A DNA stretch of 64,000 bases from contig DATDJI010000083.1 in the NCBI GenBank assembly GCA_036520615.1, positions 68,864 to 132,863 on the forward strand, given 5' to 3'. Of this stretch, positions 1 to 9,003 are shown one piece after another (positions within the stretch are counted from its first letter, which is position 1; every line of letters begins with the position of its first letter). The position numbers and the translations under genes were made by a program. The notes below the pieces were generated by a model that saw nothing but the letters and a program-made list of their open reading frames with translations, did not search any database and had not been told where the DNA came from. Source of the DNA: CAMCXE01 sp036520615. Its GTDB lineage: Bacteria > Pseudomonadota > Gammaproteobacteria > Pseudomonadales > Cellvibrionaceae.

Positions 1-480
1 ACCGGCGCACCCTTGTATGGGCCTTCGGGAAACGGATTATCTGGCAGTAATTTGTCCGCCCTTGGTGGAATAAGCGGCTATATTGGGCCGCAAGGGGCGC
101 TGGCCGGGGTATTTTTAACCGATGCCATTCCTGTTAACGGAGCACCTGACACGCTTAATTTTAATCCAGATGGTTTAGGAGCTGAATTTTCGGTGCTAAA
201 TCCAGGATTGGGACAGGTGTTTTACATTGGCGATGGCAAAACAGCTAGCGGTGATTTTCAAACCTTTATCGCACCTTTAGGTGCTTCACGCTTAGCCTTG
301 GGAATTCCCGATGGTTTTGGATTTAATGGTGGCCCGGGCGCTTATGATGATAACGATGGGAGCTATGCCATTCGATTAGGTATCAATGAAATTCCTACTC
401 CAATACCCGAGCCGTCTATTTTATGTATGTTACTGGCGGGGCTCGCCACCTGTAGAGTATTCACTCGTAAACGTGTTTAA
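1..480 (+). CDS. PEP-CTERM sorted exported protein, 5' partial
   Basis: The frame is open from the first base of the window, so the start lies outside; the TTG at 13 is not a credible start. About 155 visible residues are rich in Gly, Asn and Asp, as in secreted beta-sandwich proteins. The C-terminus has the PEP-CTERM layout: a PEPS motif, a short hydrophobic helix (LCMLLAGLAT) and a basic tail ending RKRV. In that family the tail is recognised by an exosortase/EpsH system, which would lie elsewhere in the genome. The function of the body is unknown. A second protein with a related tail lies at 11808-12461. The sorting signal is clear; any finer role cannot be given. Confidence 0.7.
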   Translation, partial: TGAPLYGPSGNGLSGSNLSALGGISGYIGPQGALAGVFLTDAIPVNGAPDTLNFNPDGLGAEFSVLNPGLGQVFYIGDGKTASGDFQTFIAPLGASRLALGIPDGFGFNGGPGAYDDNDGSYAIRLGINEIPTPIPEPSILCMLLAGLATCRVFTRKRV

Positions 481-766
481 AGATTTGTAGGCATTTATTT
501 AAAATCCTTTTCGACTAATAGGGATCTGCCGCATGTGCAAGCTTGTGGCAGGTTCGCAAGCGTTGTCTCATCAGTTGAATCTCACAAAATCTCACATTAA
601 ATATATTATGTGCAGCCTGCCTTCGTTGAGCGCTTTTAGGTAGCGATTTGAGTAGTAATTGGCGGCCAAATGAAATTGACTTTATGTGAACTGAGGCTTA
701 GCAAAAATTGCCCGCAGCAAATCTTTTATAATCAGAATTTACTTTGATTTGAGTGGCTGGTAAAAA

Positions 767-2782
767 TTAATTAGTTGATATTTTAAAGCGTAAAATGGTG
801 TCCATAAGATTTTTGGCGTTGCCGTGTAATTGTTGGCTATACCGAGTGGTGTTATGGATTTGCTGCAAAATGGTATCGGCCGACTGACTCAAAATATTGG
901 TACTTTTTGATAATTGCTCAGCTGCTATTGCCTGTTGCGCAGCGGCAGCAGCAATGTGGCGGTTTAAATCATCGAGCAATTCTATATCGCGCACAATAGT
1001 ATTTAACGTGTCGCCAGCGGCAGTGGTGCTGTCGATCGAGTTTTTTGCGCTAATGTGGCTTTGATTAATAATGTCCAACGCAAGAGCTGCACGTTTTTGC
1101 AGCTTTTCAATTACAGAACGGATTTCTGCTGTAGATTCCTGAGTACGTTTAGCTAATGAGCGCACTTCATCGGCCACAACTGCAAAACCTCGTCCTTGTT
1201 CACCCGCCCGCGCAGCCTCGATAGCTGCATTTAAAGCTAATAAATTAGTTTGTTCGGCAATTGAGCGTATTACTTCGAGCACTTTTCCTATAGCCGTTAC
1301 ATCGCTTTGTAAATCGGTGATGATGATCTTTGCTTCATCAACTTGATGGCCCAGTTGAACAATATTTGTGACTGCATCTTGTACTTTTGTTTGCCCTTGC
1401 GACACATTTTGCCGCGTGGAATAAGTAGCTTGTGTAGCGTGCGAGCAGTTGCTTGCCACTTCGCGCACAGTGGCAGCCATTTCTGTGGCAGCAGAAGCTG
1501 ATTGTTGCGTTTGCAGTGACTGTTGCGAAATTTCGGCGCGGCTGGTATCGGCACCTTGTTGCACGGCAATTGTTGATTGGTTTACTTCCTGCGCTGCCGT
1601 TTGAATTTGCTGAATTAATAATGCTACTTGATGCACCGTGAGATTAAGGTGTTCTGCTGTTGCGCCGAGCGTATCCTTAGAGCGGACTTTAAGCCTAAAT
1701 GCAAAATCACCACTGCACATATTAGTTGCTGCTTGGCTTAATTCACGTGTGTTTTGCGTAATCGAGATAAGAATGCCGACTGCGCAATAAACGCCGAGCA
1801 GTGTAATTCCCGTTAATAGTGCTATTAGCCAAATGCATGTGAGCCTGCTGCGTGCTAATTGTTCATCGACGCTTGCGGAAAATATTCGGGCAATTATGCT
1901 ATCGAGTTCGAGAATGTTGCCGATTGCTCGCGTACCAAGCTCAAAATATTGCGGCGCTTTCAAAGAAGGCGCTTTCTCGCCGAACTGTTCATCGGTTGAG
2001 TCTAGAAATTGCAATAAGCTTTTTTGTGCTGCGTCAAATGCAGCTTGCGTGACGGATTTATTAGCAGCATCTTGATTTAATTGTTCAACATTTAGCGAAA
2101 AGGCTGCGCGAAGATGATCTGTAGCACCTTTAAGGCTCATAATTTCAACGCGCTCAAAGTCAGTTAGCGTATTATCCGCTAAAGCACCAGCGCCTTTACC
2201 GCGCAATTTACCGATTTCTTCCACTAAAGCAGGGAGGATAAACAGGCTTAAATCGCTGCTATAGCGACTGCTTAATTCGTTGTGTGTCAATAATTGAAAA
2301 TCATCGGCAATGACAGCGATGATGTTTTGAATTTCTAAAATCGCCGCACTGTGCAATTTAAAACTTTGCGCTGAGGGTGTGCCAGTTAAATGATTAAAAC
2401 GCAAGGCGTCAAAATGTTTTTCAACTGCTTCAACACCTGATTGTTTTAAATTAGAGGATTGCTGTAGATGTTTAACGGTTTGGATGTCGGCATCAATAGC
2501 CTTTTCTAATGGGATAATGGCGTCGCTTGCGCCACCATTTAGCGCTTGAGCGCTTAGTCCTCTATGCTGAGCTATTTTGACTAATAAAGGCTTTAATGCG
2601 TTTACCCATTCTAGTCCTTGCGCCTGAATATTTGCTTGTTCTGCACCATCTACAGCGCGCAGCAGTTTTTCGCCACCCAAGGCTAAAAAGGGAATTAAAA
2701 ACATCATTACGAGCATGGCCAATTTGTTGTTGAACGACAACGCATTGGCAAGCGTAAGGGCGGGGTTGAACAGCGTGCGCAT
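767..2782 (-). CDS. Methyl-accepting chemotaxis protein with NIT-like sensor
   Basis: Transmembrane chemoreceptor of about 671 residues. A first membrane helix lies near residues 22-37. The periplasmic part is alpha-helical, with a conserved-looking 'AQHRGLSAQ' stretch that resembles nitrate/nitrite-sensing (NIT) domains. A second helix spans about 314-341, followed by a HAMP linker. The signalling hairpin near 508-548 contains EQTNLLALNAAIEAARAGE and GRGFAVVADEVR, which is diagnostic of MCPs. It would control the CheA kinase through CheW/CheV. No CheR-docking pentapeptide is visible at the C-terminus. The start at 2782 (MRTLFNP) is preferred because the open frame upstream to 2908 encodes a basic, non-signal-like extension. 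It is divergent from gltX. The ligand is unknown. Confidence 0.92.
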   Translation of the reverse strand: MRTLFNPALTLANALSFNNKLAMLVMMFLIPFLALGGEKLLRAVDGAEQANIQAQGLEWVNALKPLLVKIAQHRGLSAQALNGGASDAIIPLEKAIDADIQTVKHLQQSSNLKQSGVEAVEKHFDALRFNHLTGTPSAQSFKLHSAAILEIQNIIAVIADDFQLLTHNELSSRYSSDLSLFILPALVEEIGKLRGKGAGALADNTLTDFERVEIMSLKGATDHLRAAFSLNVEQLNQDAANKSVTQAAFDAAQKSLLQFLDSTDEQFGEKAPSLKAPQYFELGTRAIGNILELDSIIARIFSASVDEQLARSRLTCIWLIALLTGITLLGVYCAVGILISITQNTRELSQAATNMCSGDFAFRLKVRSKDTLGATAEHLNLTVHQVALLIQQIQTAAQEVNQSTIAVQQGADTSRAEISQQSLQTQQSASAATEMAATVREVASNCSHATQATYSTRQNVSQGQTKVQDAVTNIVQLGHQVDEAKIIITDLQSDVTAIGKVLEVIRSIAEQTNLLALNAAIEAARAGEQGRGFAVVADEVRSLAKRTQESTAEIRSVIEKLQKRAALALDIINQSHISAKNSIDSTTAAGDTLNTIVRDIELLDDLNRHIAAAAAQQAIAAEQLSKSTNILSQSADTILQQIHNTTRYSQQLHGNAKNLMDTILRFKISTN

Positions 2783-2909
2783 GAAAATACCTAAAATACA
2801 GGGAAGCGAAGAGCGCAGGTTGCGCGTCCGTGTACGACTTACACCTATGCAGGCACTCTTAACGATAGCAAATGAATGCGCTGCAGCAAGTATTCGCCTA
2901 ATGAGCAAC

Positions 2910-2938
2910 AGGTGAGCATCGCCGAGTTGACGTATAAT
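2910..2938 (+). promoter_or_regulatory. Candidate sigma-70 promoter of gltX
   Basis: A perfect TATAAT lies at 2933-2938, 29 bp before the gltX ATG. The -35 position at 2910-2915 (AGGTGA) is a poor match, so only the -10 box is convincing. Confidence 0.5.
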
Positions 2939-2967
2939 CGCCGCCTTTTAAACTCTGGAAGATTTTT

Positions 2968-4473
2968 ATGACGGTGCGCACTCGCATAGCTCCTTCACCC
3001 ACCGGCGACCCGCACGTAGGTACAGCCTATATCGCTCTATTTAATTTGTGTTTTGCTCGCCAGCACGGCGGCCAGTTTTTATTGCGGATTGAAGATACAG
3101 ATCAGCAACGCTCCACACCTCAGTCTGAAGCAGCCATATTAGCGTCGCTGCGCTGGCTAGGATTAGAGTGGGACGAGGGCCCAGATGTTGGCGGCCCCCA
3201 CGGCCCGTATCGGCAGAGTGAGCGGGCGGCTATTTATGCGCGCTATGCCGAGCAATTGCTGTTTCATGGGCACGCATTTAAATGTTATCGCACAGCACAG
3301 GAATTAGATGCGATCCGTGCTGCGCGCAAAGAAGCGGGTATTTCTACGGCGTTAAAACCTTCGGATCTTTTGCTATCTGCCAGTGAAATTGCACGGCGCG
3401 AGGCGGCGGGCGCTCCGTATGTTGTGCGAATGATGGTGCCGGAAGAGGCAGGCCCCTGCCCAGTGCCGGATATGTTACGTGGCACTATAGAGCTGGATTG
3501 GAGCCAGGTGGATGCGCAGATTTTATTAAAATCCGATGGCCTGCCGACTTATCATCTGGCGAATGTCGTCGATGATCACTTAATGCAAATTACCCATGTA
3601 ATTCGCGGTGAAGAATGGATTAATTCAGCTCCCAAACATATTTTGTTGTATCAGTATTTAGGTTGGCAGGCGCCGGTATTTTGCCATTTACCGCTTCTGC
3701 GCAACCCGGATAAATCCAAACTGAGCAAACGTAAAAACCCCACATCAATTTTGTATTACCAACGTATGGGTTATTTGCCGGAGGCCTTATTAAATTATTT
3801 AGGCCGTATGGGATGGTCGATGCCGGACGAGCGGGAAAAATTTACGCTTGCGGATATGCAGGAAAATTTTGCAATTGAGCGTGTATCTTTAGGTGGGCCT
3901 ATTTTTGATATTGATAAATTAAATTGGCTCAATGGAATGTGGATTCGCGAAAATAACAATACCGAGCAGCTGGCTGCACGTCTGGTGGCCTGGGCATTAA
4001 ACCAAGAGAATTTATTAGCAGTAATCCCGCATGTGCACAAACGCTTAAATACGCTGAGCGATTTTATGCCTATCGTGGGGTTTTTATTAGCTGGCCGCTT
4101 GCCTATAACTGCACATGCGTTTGATGACGTTAAATTGGATGCAGACACGCGCATTAAAGTTTTACAGTTTGCATCCTGGCGCATGGAGAGTTTGCAAACC
4201 TGGGATAAAGATTCTATCTTCGCAGCATTAAAACAATTAGCCGATGGATTAGGTATAAAAATGAAGGATTTTGTTGCACCTATTTTTATGGCTATTAGCG
4301 GTTCATTAACGTCGTTTTCCGTTGTTGATGCTATGGCACTACTCGGCCCAGATATGTCCCGAGTGCGCTTACGCGAGGCTATAGAATTATTAGGTGGAGT
4401 CAGTAAAAAATCCGCTAAACAATTGGAAAAAGACTATGCAACACTTATTTCCCCTGCAATTACTGAGGAGTAA
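2968..4473 (+). CDS. gltX: Glutamyl-tRNA synthetase
   Basis: Charges tRNA-Glu with glutamate in the cytoplasm. It is a class I synthetase of 501 residues, the usual bacterial length. The start MTVRTRIAPSPTGDPHVGTA carries the HIGH-type motif (PHVGTA), and DKSKLSKRKN near residue 250 is the KMSKS loop. The RIEDTD motif typical of GluRS follows the HIGH region. The C-terminal helical anticodon-binding part is complete. It is followed after about 90 bp by a tRNA-Ala gene with its own promoter. The gluQ paralogue at 19787 lacks the anticodon-binding domain and is a different enzyme. Confidence 0.98.
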   Translation: MTVRTRIAPSPTGDPHVGTAYIALFNLCFARQHGGQFLLRIEDTDQQRSTPQSEAAILASLRWLGLEWDEGPDVGGPHGPYRQSERAAIYARYAEQLLFHGHAFKCYRTAQELDAIRAARKEAGISTALKPSDLLLSASEIARREAAGAPYVVRMMVPEEAGPCPVPDMLRGTIELDWSQVDAQILLKSDGLPTYHLANVVDDHLMQITHVIRGEEWINSAPKHILLYQYLGWQAPVFCHLPLLRNPDKSKLSKRKNPTSILYYQRMGYLPEALLNYLGRMGWSMPDEREKFTLADMQENFAIERVSLGGPIFDIDKLNWLNGMWIRENNNTEQLAARLVAWALNQENLLAVIPHVHKRLNTLSDFMPIVGFLLAGRLPITAHAFDDVKLDADTRIKVLQFASWRMESLQTWDKDSIFAALKQLADGLGIKMKDFVAPIFMAISGSLTSFSVVDAMALLGPDMSRVRLREAIELLGGVSKKSAKQLEKDYATLISPAITEE

Positions 4474-4502
4474 GTGCGGATTTTTAAAGTTTCGATTGGG
4501 GG

Positions 4503-4531
4503 TTGACGGGATTAGCATGCATCCCTAGAAT
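4503..4531 (+). promoter_or_regulatory. Sigma-70 promoter of tRNA-Ala
   Basis: TTGACG at 4503-4508 and TAGAAT at 4526-4531 are separated by exactly 17 bp and end 30 bp before the tRNA. This suggests the tRNA is transcribed separately from gltX. Confidence 0.75.
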
Positions 4532-4561
4532 GCGCGCCACTGTCCGCTACACGGCTAGGAC

Positions 4562-4637
<76 letters not shown>

Positions 4638-4645
4638 AATTTGAA

Positions 4646-4677
4646 AACCCTTTAGGCGAGCCTAGAGGGTTTTTTTA
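4646..4677 (+). terminator. Rho-independent terminator after tRNA-Ala
   Basis: AACCCTTTAGG and CCTAGAGGGTT form an 11-bp stem with a 4-nt CGAG loop and one G-U pair, followed by a run of seven T residues. It lies 8 nt after the tRNA. Confidence 0.9.
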
Positions 4678-4701
4678 TGGGCGCTATTCAGATCCAAGCG
4701 C

Positions 4702-5328
4702 TTATTTATGTTTTGCCTCCGCAGCAGCAAGCATCGGCGTGAGCAGTGGCCAGACGTTGGCTAGCACCCGCTGCTGTGCCGCTTCAGTAGGGTGCAACCC
4801 ATCAGCCTGCATAAGGCTTGCATCTGCGGCAACGCCTTCTAATAAAAATGGCACTAATGGAATTTTATAGCGCTGCGCTAATCGTTCATAAACTGCGTAA
4901 AAGCCTTCGGTATAACGCTTACCCAGGTTTGGCGGCAGCCGAATGCCAATGAGCAAAACATTTTCAGACTGTGATTTTGCCAGCTGAATTAATTGGCTAA
5001 GGTTTTCTTCAATTAATGTCAGGGGTTTGCCTTGCAAACCGTCATTTGCGCCCAACTCAAGCAGAATAATCGCAGGCTTATGCTGTTTTAGCGCATCCGG
5101 CAGTAGTGCCAATCCTTGTGCTGTAGTTGCGCCGCTGATTGAGCGGTTGACCAGCGTATATTGCGGTATGCGCTCTTGCAGGTAATGAGGCCAGCTGCGT
5201 GTAGGGGCAATATTGTAGGCGGCGCTTAGGCTGTCGCCGAGTAGTAATACCACCGGTTTTTCCGCCCAGGCCTGTGCGCTCAGTAGGCTTAACATAATGA
5301 CAGCAATACGAATGAGAGAAAAAATCAT
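4702..5328 (-). CDS. tesA: SGNH-family lysophospholipase/thioesterase (TesA)
   Basis: Periplasmic GDSL esterase of 208 residues, the size of E. coli TesA, which has thioesterase, esterase and lysophospholipase L1 activity. A signal peptide (MIFSLIRIAVIMLSLLSAQAWA) is followed by block I GDSLS (catalytic Ser33), block III GAND (residues 93-96) and the DGLHP block with Asp176 and His179. The SGNH active site is complete. It is divergent from the ABC exporter at 5327, and the two ATG codons overlap by two bases in CATG. The same tesA / ybbA / ybbP arrangement exists in E. coli, which supports the assignment. Confidence 0.93.
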   Translation of the reverse strand: MIFSLIRIAVIMLSLLSAQAWAEKPVVLLLGDSLSAAYNIAPTRSWPHYLQERIPQYTLVNRSISGATTAQGLALLPDALKQHKPAIILLELGANDGLQGKPLTLIEENLSQLIQLAKSQSENVLLIGIRLPPNLGKRYTEGFYAVYERLAQRYKIPLVPFLLEGVAADASLMQADGLHPTEAAQQRVLANVWPLLTPMLAAAEAKHK

Positions 5329-5995
5329 GTTAGATGTCTCGAATGTGAGTCATAAGGTGAGCTTGTCAGATGGTACTGACTTACCTTTGTTGCATCAGGT
5401 TTCATTATCTGTAGCAAAAGGCGAATCAATTGCCATCATTGGCGCATCAGGCTCCGGCAAAACAACGCTGATTACACTGATGGCCACACTGGATTTACCC
5501 AGTAGCGGCAGTATTCTAATTGATGGCCAGGATGTAACTGTATTAAACGAAGAAGCTCGAGCGCAGATTCGCGCGCGCTATATCGCTTTTGTATTTCAAA
5601 ATTTTCAACTTCTCGATGGTTTAACCGCCGAAGAAAATGTCATGCTGCCGCTAGAGGTGCGTGGTGTTTCCGCGGCGCAAAGTGTTGCGCAGGATTATTT
5701 AAAGGCCGTGGGGTTAAGTGATCGCCGCTATCATTATCCTGCACAATTATCCGGCGGCGAGCAGCAGCGTGTAGCCTTGGCAAGAGCATTCGCCTGCCGC
5801 GCACCTTTATTATTTGCCGATGAACCAACCGGTAATTTAGATGTGGCAACAGGGGCGAAAATTGCCGATTTATTATTTCAACTTAATCAGCAAGAAGGTA
5901 CCAGTTTAATTTTAGTTACGCACGATACCGCGCTTGCAGCGCGCTGTGATAAACGCTATCAAATGACGGCTGGGCACTTGGAGTTGTTGCCGTGA
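5327..5995 (+). CDS. ybbA: ABC transporter ATP-binding protein (YbbA/LolD-like)
   Basis: Nucleotide-binding subunit of about 222 residues of the MacB/LolD/YbbA class. Walker A is GASGSGKTT, the signature is LSGGEQQR, Walker B is LLFADEPTGNLD and the switch His is in VTHD. An in-frame ATG at 5297 exists, but the start at 5327 (MLDVSN) follows a good GAGAG ribosome site and matches the family length. The stop codon overlaps the GTG start of the permease at 5992, so the two are translationally coupled. With YbbP it should form an exporter-type complex at the inner membrane. Its substrate is not known; the link with tesA suggests lipid or ester chemistry. Confidence 0.93.
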   Translation: MLDVSNVSHKVSLSDGTDLPLLHQVSLSVAKGESIAIIGASGSGKTTLITLMATLDLPSSGSILIDGQDVTVLNEEARAQIRARYIAFVFQNFQLLDGLTAEENVMLPLEVRGVSAAQSVAQDYLKAVGLSDRRYHYPAQLSGGEQQRVALARAFACRAPLLFADEPTGNLDVATGAKIADLLFQLNQQEGTSLILVTHDTALAARCDKRYQMTAGHLELLP

Positions 5996-8451
5996 GTGGG
6001 CCATTTAAAATTCTCTGGCGCCAATGGCGCAGCCGCAATTTGCGTTTAATGTTGCTAAGTCTAGTCATTGCGATGGCTACTTTATTAAGTTTGCAATTAT
6101 TAACCACACGATTGGACAATTCCGTTTCTGGCTCCGCCAAAGAATTACTCGCTGCCGATGTGCGTTTAGAAACCAGCGTACCGTCTGATGAAAAAATACA
6201 GGCACTTGTAACGCCATTCAGCCAGCGCATAAGTCGGGTTATTGAATTTCAATCAATGATATTTACCACCGCTGCTGACGAAGGGCAAATTGCTCAAGTC
6301 AAAGCTGTCGAGGCAGGTTATCCATTTTATGGACATTTGCTTAATGAGCAGGGGCAACCTATTGCCGGTGAGCCAAACTCTGCTGAGGCATGGGTAAATC
6401 AGCGCCTTGCGCAAAGGCTTAATCTTGTTCTCGGTGATATCGTAGATATAGGTGAGGCGCAATTTCGCATCAGTGCTATTTTCACTACCGAGCCTGACAA
6501 TCCTCAAGGCGCGTTTGCACTGTCTTCTCGTGTACTCATTAATTATAGCGATGTATCCCGCACGCAAAGTATCGGCCCAGGTGCGCGAGTTAATTACACG
6601 TATTTATTGTTATTAAAACCAAACGCTCAGGCCGCGTTGGAAAAGGCCTTAAAACCTCAGCTGGATGCTCATACCCGTTTAGTAACCTTAAATAATTACC
6701 GTTCCACTAGCCAAGATTTTATCCAGCGTATGAGCACGTTTTTATTATTGGCAGGGGCGCTGGGTGTAATGCTCAGCGGTGTGGCTTTGGCGATTGCCGC
6801 GCAAGAATATACCGCGGCTTTACAGCAGCCATTTGCGTTGTTAAAAACCTTCGGTATGGGACCTGTCGCCGTAGCGCAATTATTTTTGCGCTTCGGCCTG
6901 GTATTTTTTGTAGTTGCAGCGTTACTCGCCGTTGCGCTAGGTTTTATCAGCCAGTTGGCATTAATGTATGTACTAAAAAATTATTTGGCTAATACAACAG
7001 TTACACTGTTTAAGCCAATTTTCGCAAGCGTGCTGGCAGGTTTTATTTTACTACTCGCATTTGTATCGGTACCTGTATGGCAGTTGTGGAGGCTGGCGCC
7101 AGCGGCGAGTTTGCGAGAGCAAAAATTAAAAGTAAAAAGTGCGTTGGTGCCAGGTTTTGCCGCCGTATTTTTAATTATGGGTGTGCTTACACAGGCTTGG
7201 TTGCTCACTGCGTGCTTATGTGTTGGCAGCGCAATTTTGGTGTTGTTAGTAGCTGTAGGAGCACAGCCGCTAATTAATTATATTGGCCGTATCGGCCAGC
7301 GTTTACCTAAAGCTTGGGCCGCAGGTTTTTTGGCGTTAAAACGCCACCGCAAGGGCAACCGCTTTTTACTCGCCGTATTGGCTTTATTATTAGTGCCGGT
7401 AATTGTAATGGCGCAACTGCGCAGCCGTTTGGTGGATGCCTGGCAATTGCAGTTGCCTAGCAATGCCGCTAATTATTTTTTATTTAATATCTACGCCCAG
7501 GATAAACCACCATTAGAACAATGGCTTGCTGATCAACATGTAAAAGGCTCACTTTTTTATCCTATGTGGCGTGCACGCATTACGGCTATTAATCAGCGCC
7601 CGCTTGCAGAAGTCGCTCCTGAAGAGCAAAACAATCCATCTGTCAGACGGGAAATTAACCTGACCACGAGCGCACAAATACCTGCAGGTAACGAGATTAA
7701 ATCAGGCGGCTGGTGGCAAGAGAGTGAACAGGCTGAGTTATTAATTTCTATTGAAGAGCGCATAGCGCAAACCTTAAATATTAAAATTGACGATCATATA
7801 ATCCTGAGCCTCGCAGGCGAAACGGTTGAAGCAAAGGTAAGCAGCATTCGCTCGGTACGTTGGGATAACCTCGCGCCCAACTTTTTTCTTATTACCAATA
7901 AACCGCCGCAAAACGAGCAAAGCGCTAATTGGATTACTAGCTTATATATTCCTGAGTCCCAGCGAGCAAGTTTGATTAGCATTCTTAAGCAATACCCGAA
8001 CATTACCGCTATAGATGTTGCCCAAACCCTTAACACGTTTCGGCTGTTAATTCATAAATTATCTCAGGCAGTGGAATTAGTCTGGGTATTTATGCTGGTG
8101 GCGGGTTTAATTGTATTGTTTGCCAGTGTGCAAGCAAGTCTGCCATCGCGCAGACAGGAAGTAGCGCTGCTGCGTGTGGCGGGTGCAAGCAGGCGGTATG
8201 TGGTTTTTAGTGTAACGGGGGAATTTTTTATCCTCGGGCTGGTTGCTGCGACTACCGCGTTAATAGTAAGTGAAGGAATTTTGTATTGGCTGCAGGTGCG
8301 ACAATTTAAATTAGATTATCAGACTGCCCTGTGGCCGTGGGTTTGTGTGCCTCTGCTCGGCTCGGTTAGTATTGCCGCGCTGGGCGGTTTTTATTGCCGG
8401 CAATTGATATCAGTTGCGCCTGCGGCTATTTTGCGCGAGCAATCGCGCTAA
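5992..8451 (+). CDS. ybbP: FtsX-like ABC permease (YbbP family)
   Basis: Large permease of 819 residues, the usual length for YbbP. One N-terminal helix (LMLLSLVIAMATLL) is followed by a MacB-like periplasmic domain, FtsX-type membrane blocks around 245-375 and 390-470, a second extracytoplasmic region, and a final FtsX block near 690-810. The C-terminal motif SRRQEVALLRVAGAS is typical of FtsX permeases. It starts with GTG inside the ybbA stop (GTGA overlap). Together they form a type VII-fold ABC system rather than an importer, since no binding protein is nearby. Confidence 0.92.
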   Translation: MSGPFKILWRQWRSRNLRLMLLSLVIAMATLLSLQLLTTRLDNSVSGSAKELLAADVRLETSVPSDEKIQALVTPFSQRISRVIEFQSMIFTTAADEGQIAQVKAVEAGYPFYGHLLNEQGQPIAGEPNSAEAWVNQRLAQRLNLVLGDIVDIGEAQFRISAIFTTEPDNPQGAFALSSRVLINYSDVSRTQSIGPGARVNYTYLLLLKPNAQAALEKALKPQLDAHTRLVTLNNYRSTSQDFIQRMSTFLLLAGALGVMLSGVALAIAAQEYTAALQQPFALLKTFGMGPVAVAQLFLRFGLVFFVVAALLAVALGFISQLALMYVLKNYLANTTVTLFKPIFASVLAGFILLLAFVSVPVWQLWRLAPAASLREQKLKVKSALVPGFAAVFLIMGVLTQAWLLTACLCVGSAILVLLVAVGAQPLINYIGRIGQRLPKAWAAGFLALKRHRKGNRFLLAVLALLLVPVIVMAQLRSRLVDAWQLQLPSNAANYFLFNIYAQDKPPLEQWLADQHVKGSLFYPMWRARITAINQRPLAEVAPEEQNNPSVRREINLTTSAQIPAGNEIKSGGWWQESEQAELLISIEERIAQTLNIKIDDHIILSLAGETVEAKVSSIRSVRWDNLAPNFFLITNKPPQNEQSANWITSLYIPESQRASLISILKQYPNITAIDVAQTLNTFRLLIHKLSQAVELVWVFMLVAGLIVLFASVQASLPSRRQEVALLRVAGASRRYVVFSVTGEFFILGLVAATTALIVSEGILYWLQVRQFKLDYQTALWPWVCVPLLGSVSIAALGGFYCRQLISVAPAAILREQSR

Positions 8452-8481
8452 AGTTTTTGATAACGCTTTTATCGTGTGCAT

Positions 8482-8537
8482 GGAGGTGCGAATTTATTCG
8501 TACCTCCTGGCTCTTCTGTGCGAATAAATTCGCACCT
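8482..8537. repeat. Paired REP-like palindromes
   Basis: Two copies of the palindrome GTGCGAAT-NN-ATTCGYAC lie at 8482-8507 and 8518-8537. Each folds on itself, and the two copies are also inverted repeats of each other over 20 bp with one mismatch. This is the BIME-like layout of repetitive extragenic palindromes. It lies directly after ybbP and could end transcription or protect mRNA. Confidence 0.7.
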
Positions 8538-9003
8538 GCAAATTTCACTAAATTCAATCTGCGGGCTTTTCGATAAATTTTATCTCAAAAATTAACCTGC
8601 CGATTTAACCCGAGCCAGTACCTGGATTTGGGCGGGAAAGTGTTGTAGGCTGCAACATCGCCTCAGTCTGTCGCGAATTATGCGGTTACTTTTTATTGGG
8701 CGATGTGTTACTCACTTTGCTCTTCGCTATTAATAGATAAGCCTAAGCCACCGCAGATTTAAACGTCGCTGACCGTTATAAAAAAATCTTTAAATGTGCT
8801 CCACACCGCCCACCACCTGTAAACCCACGTCACATAATCTCTAGAGCGATCATGATATTGTAAGATAATCATCCTGGATGATGCTGCACTGCGCTAATTA
8901 TTTTATTGGGTCTGGCGTGCTTAACTAGGTGTACGGTTAAGCGCAGCTAATTGACACAGTTCAGCCCATTAGTGAAATCCAAAAAAATAGGTTTTAAACA
9001 CTT
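8538..9003. other. Intergenic region before the xylanase gene
   Basis: No credible gene is seen in about 465 bp. A perfect 15-bp palindrome ATCATCCTGGATGAT (8868-8882) and GATCATGATA (8848-8857) lie 120-155 bp before the xylanase ATG. They are candidate regulator sites. No clear promoter boxes could be fixed. Confidence 0.45.
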
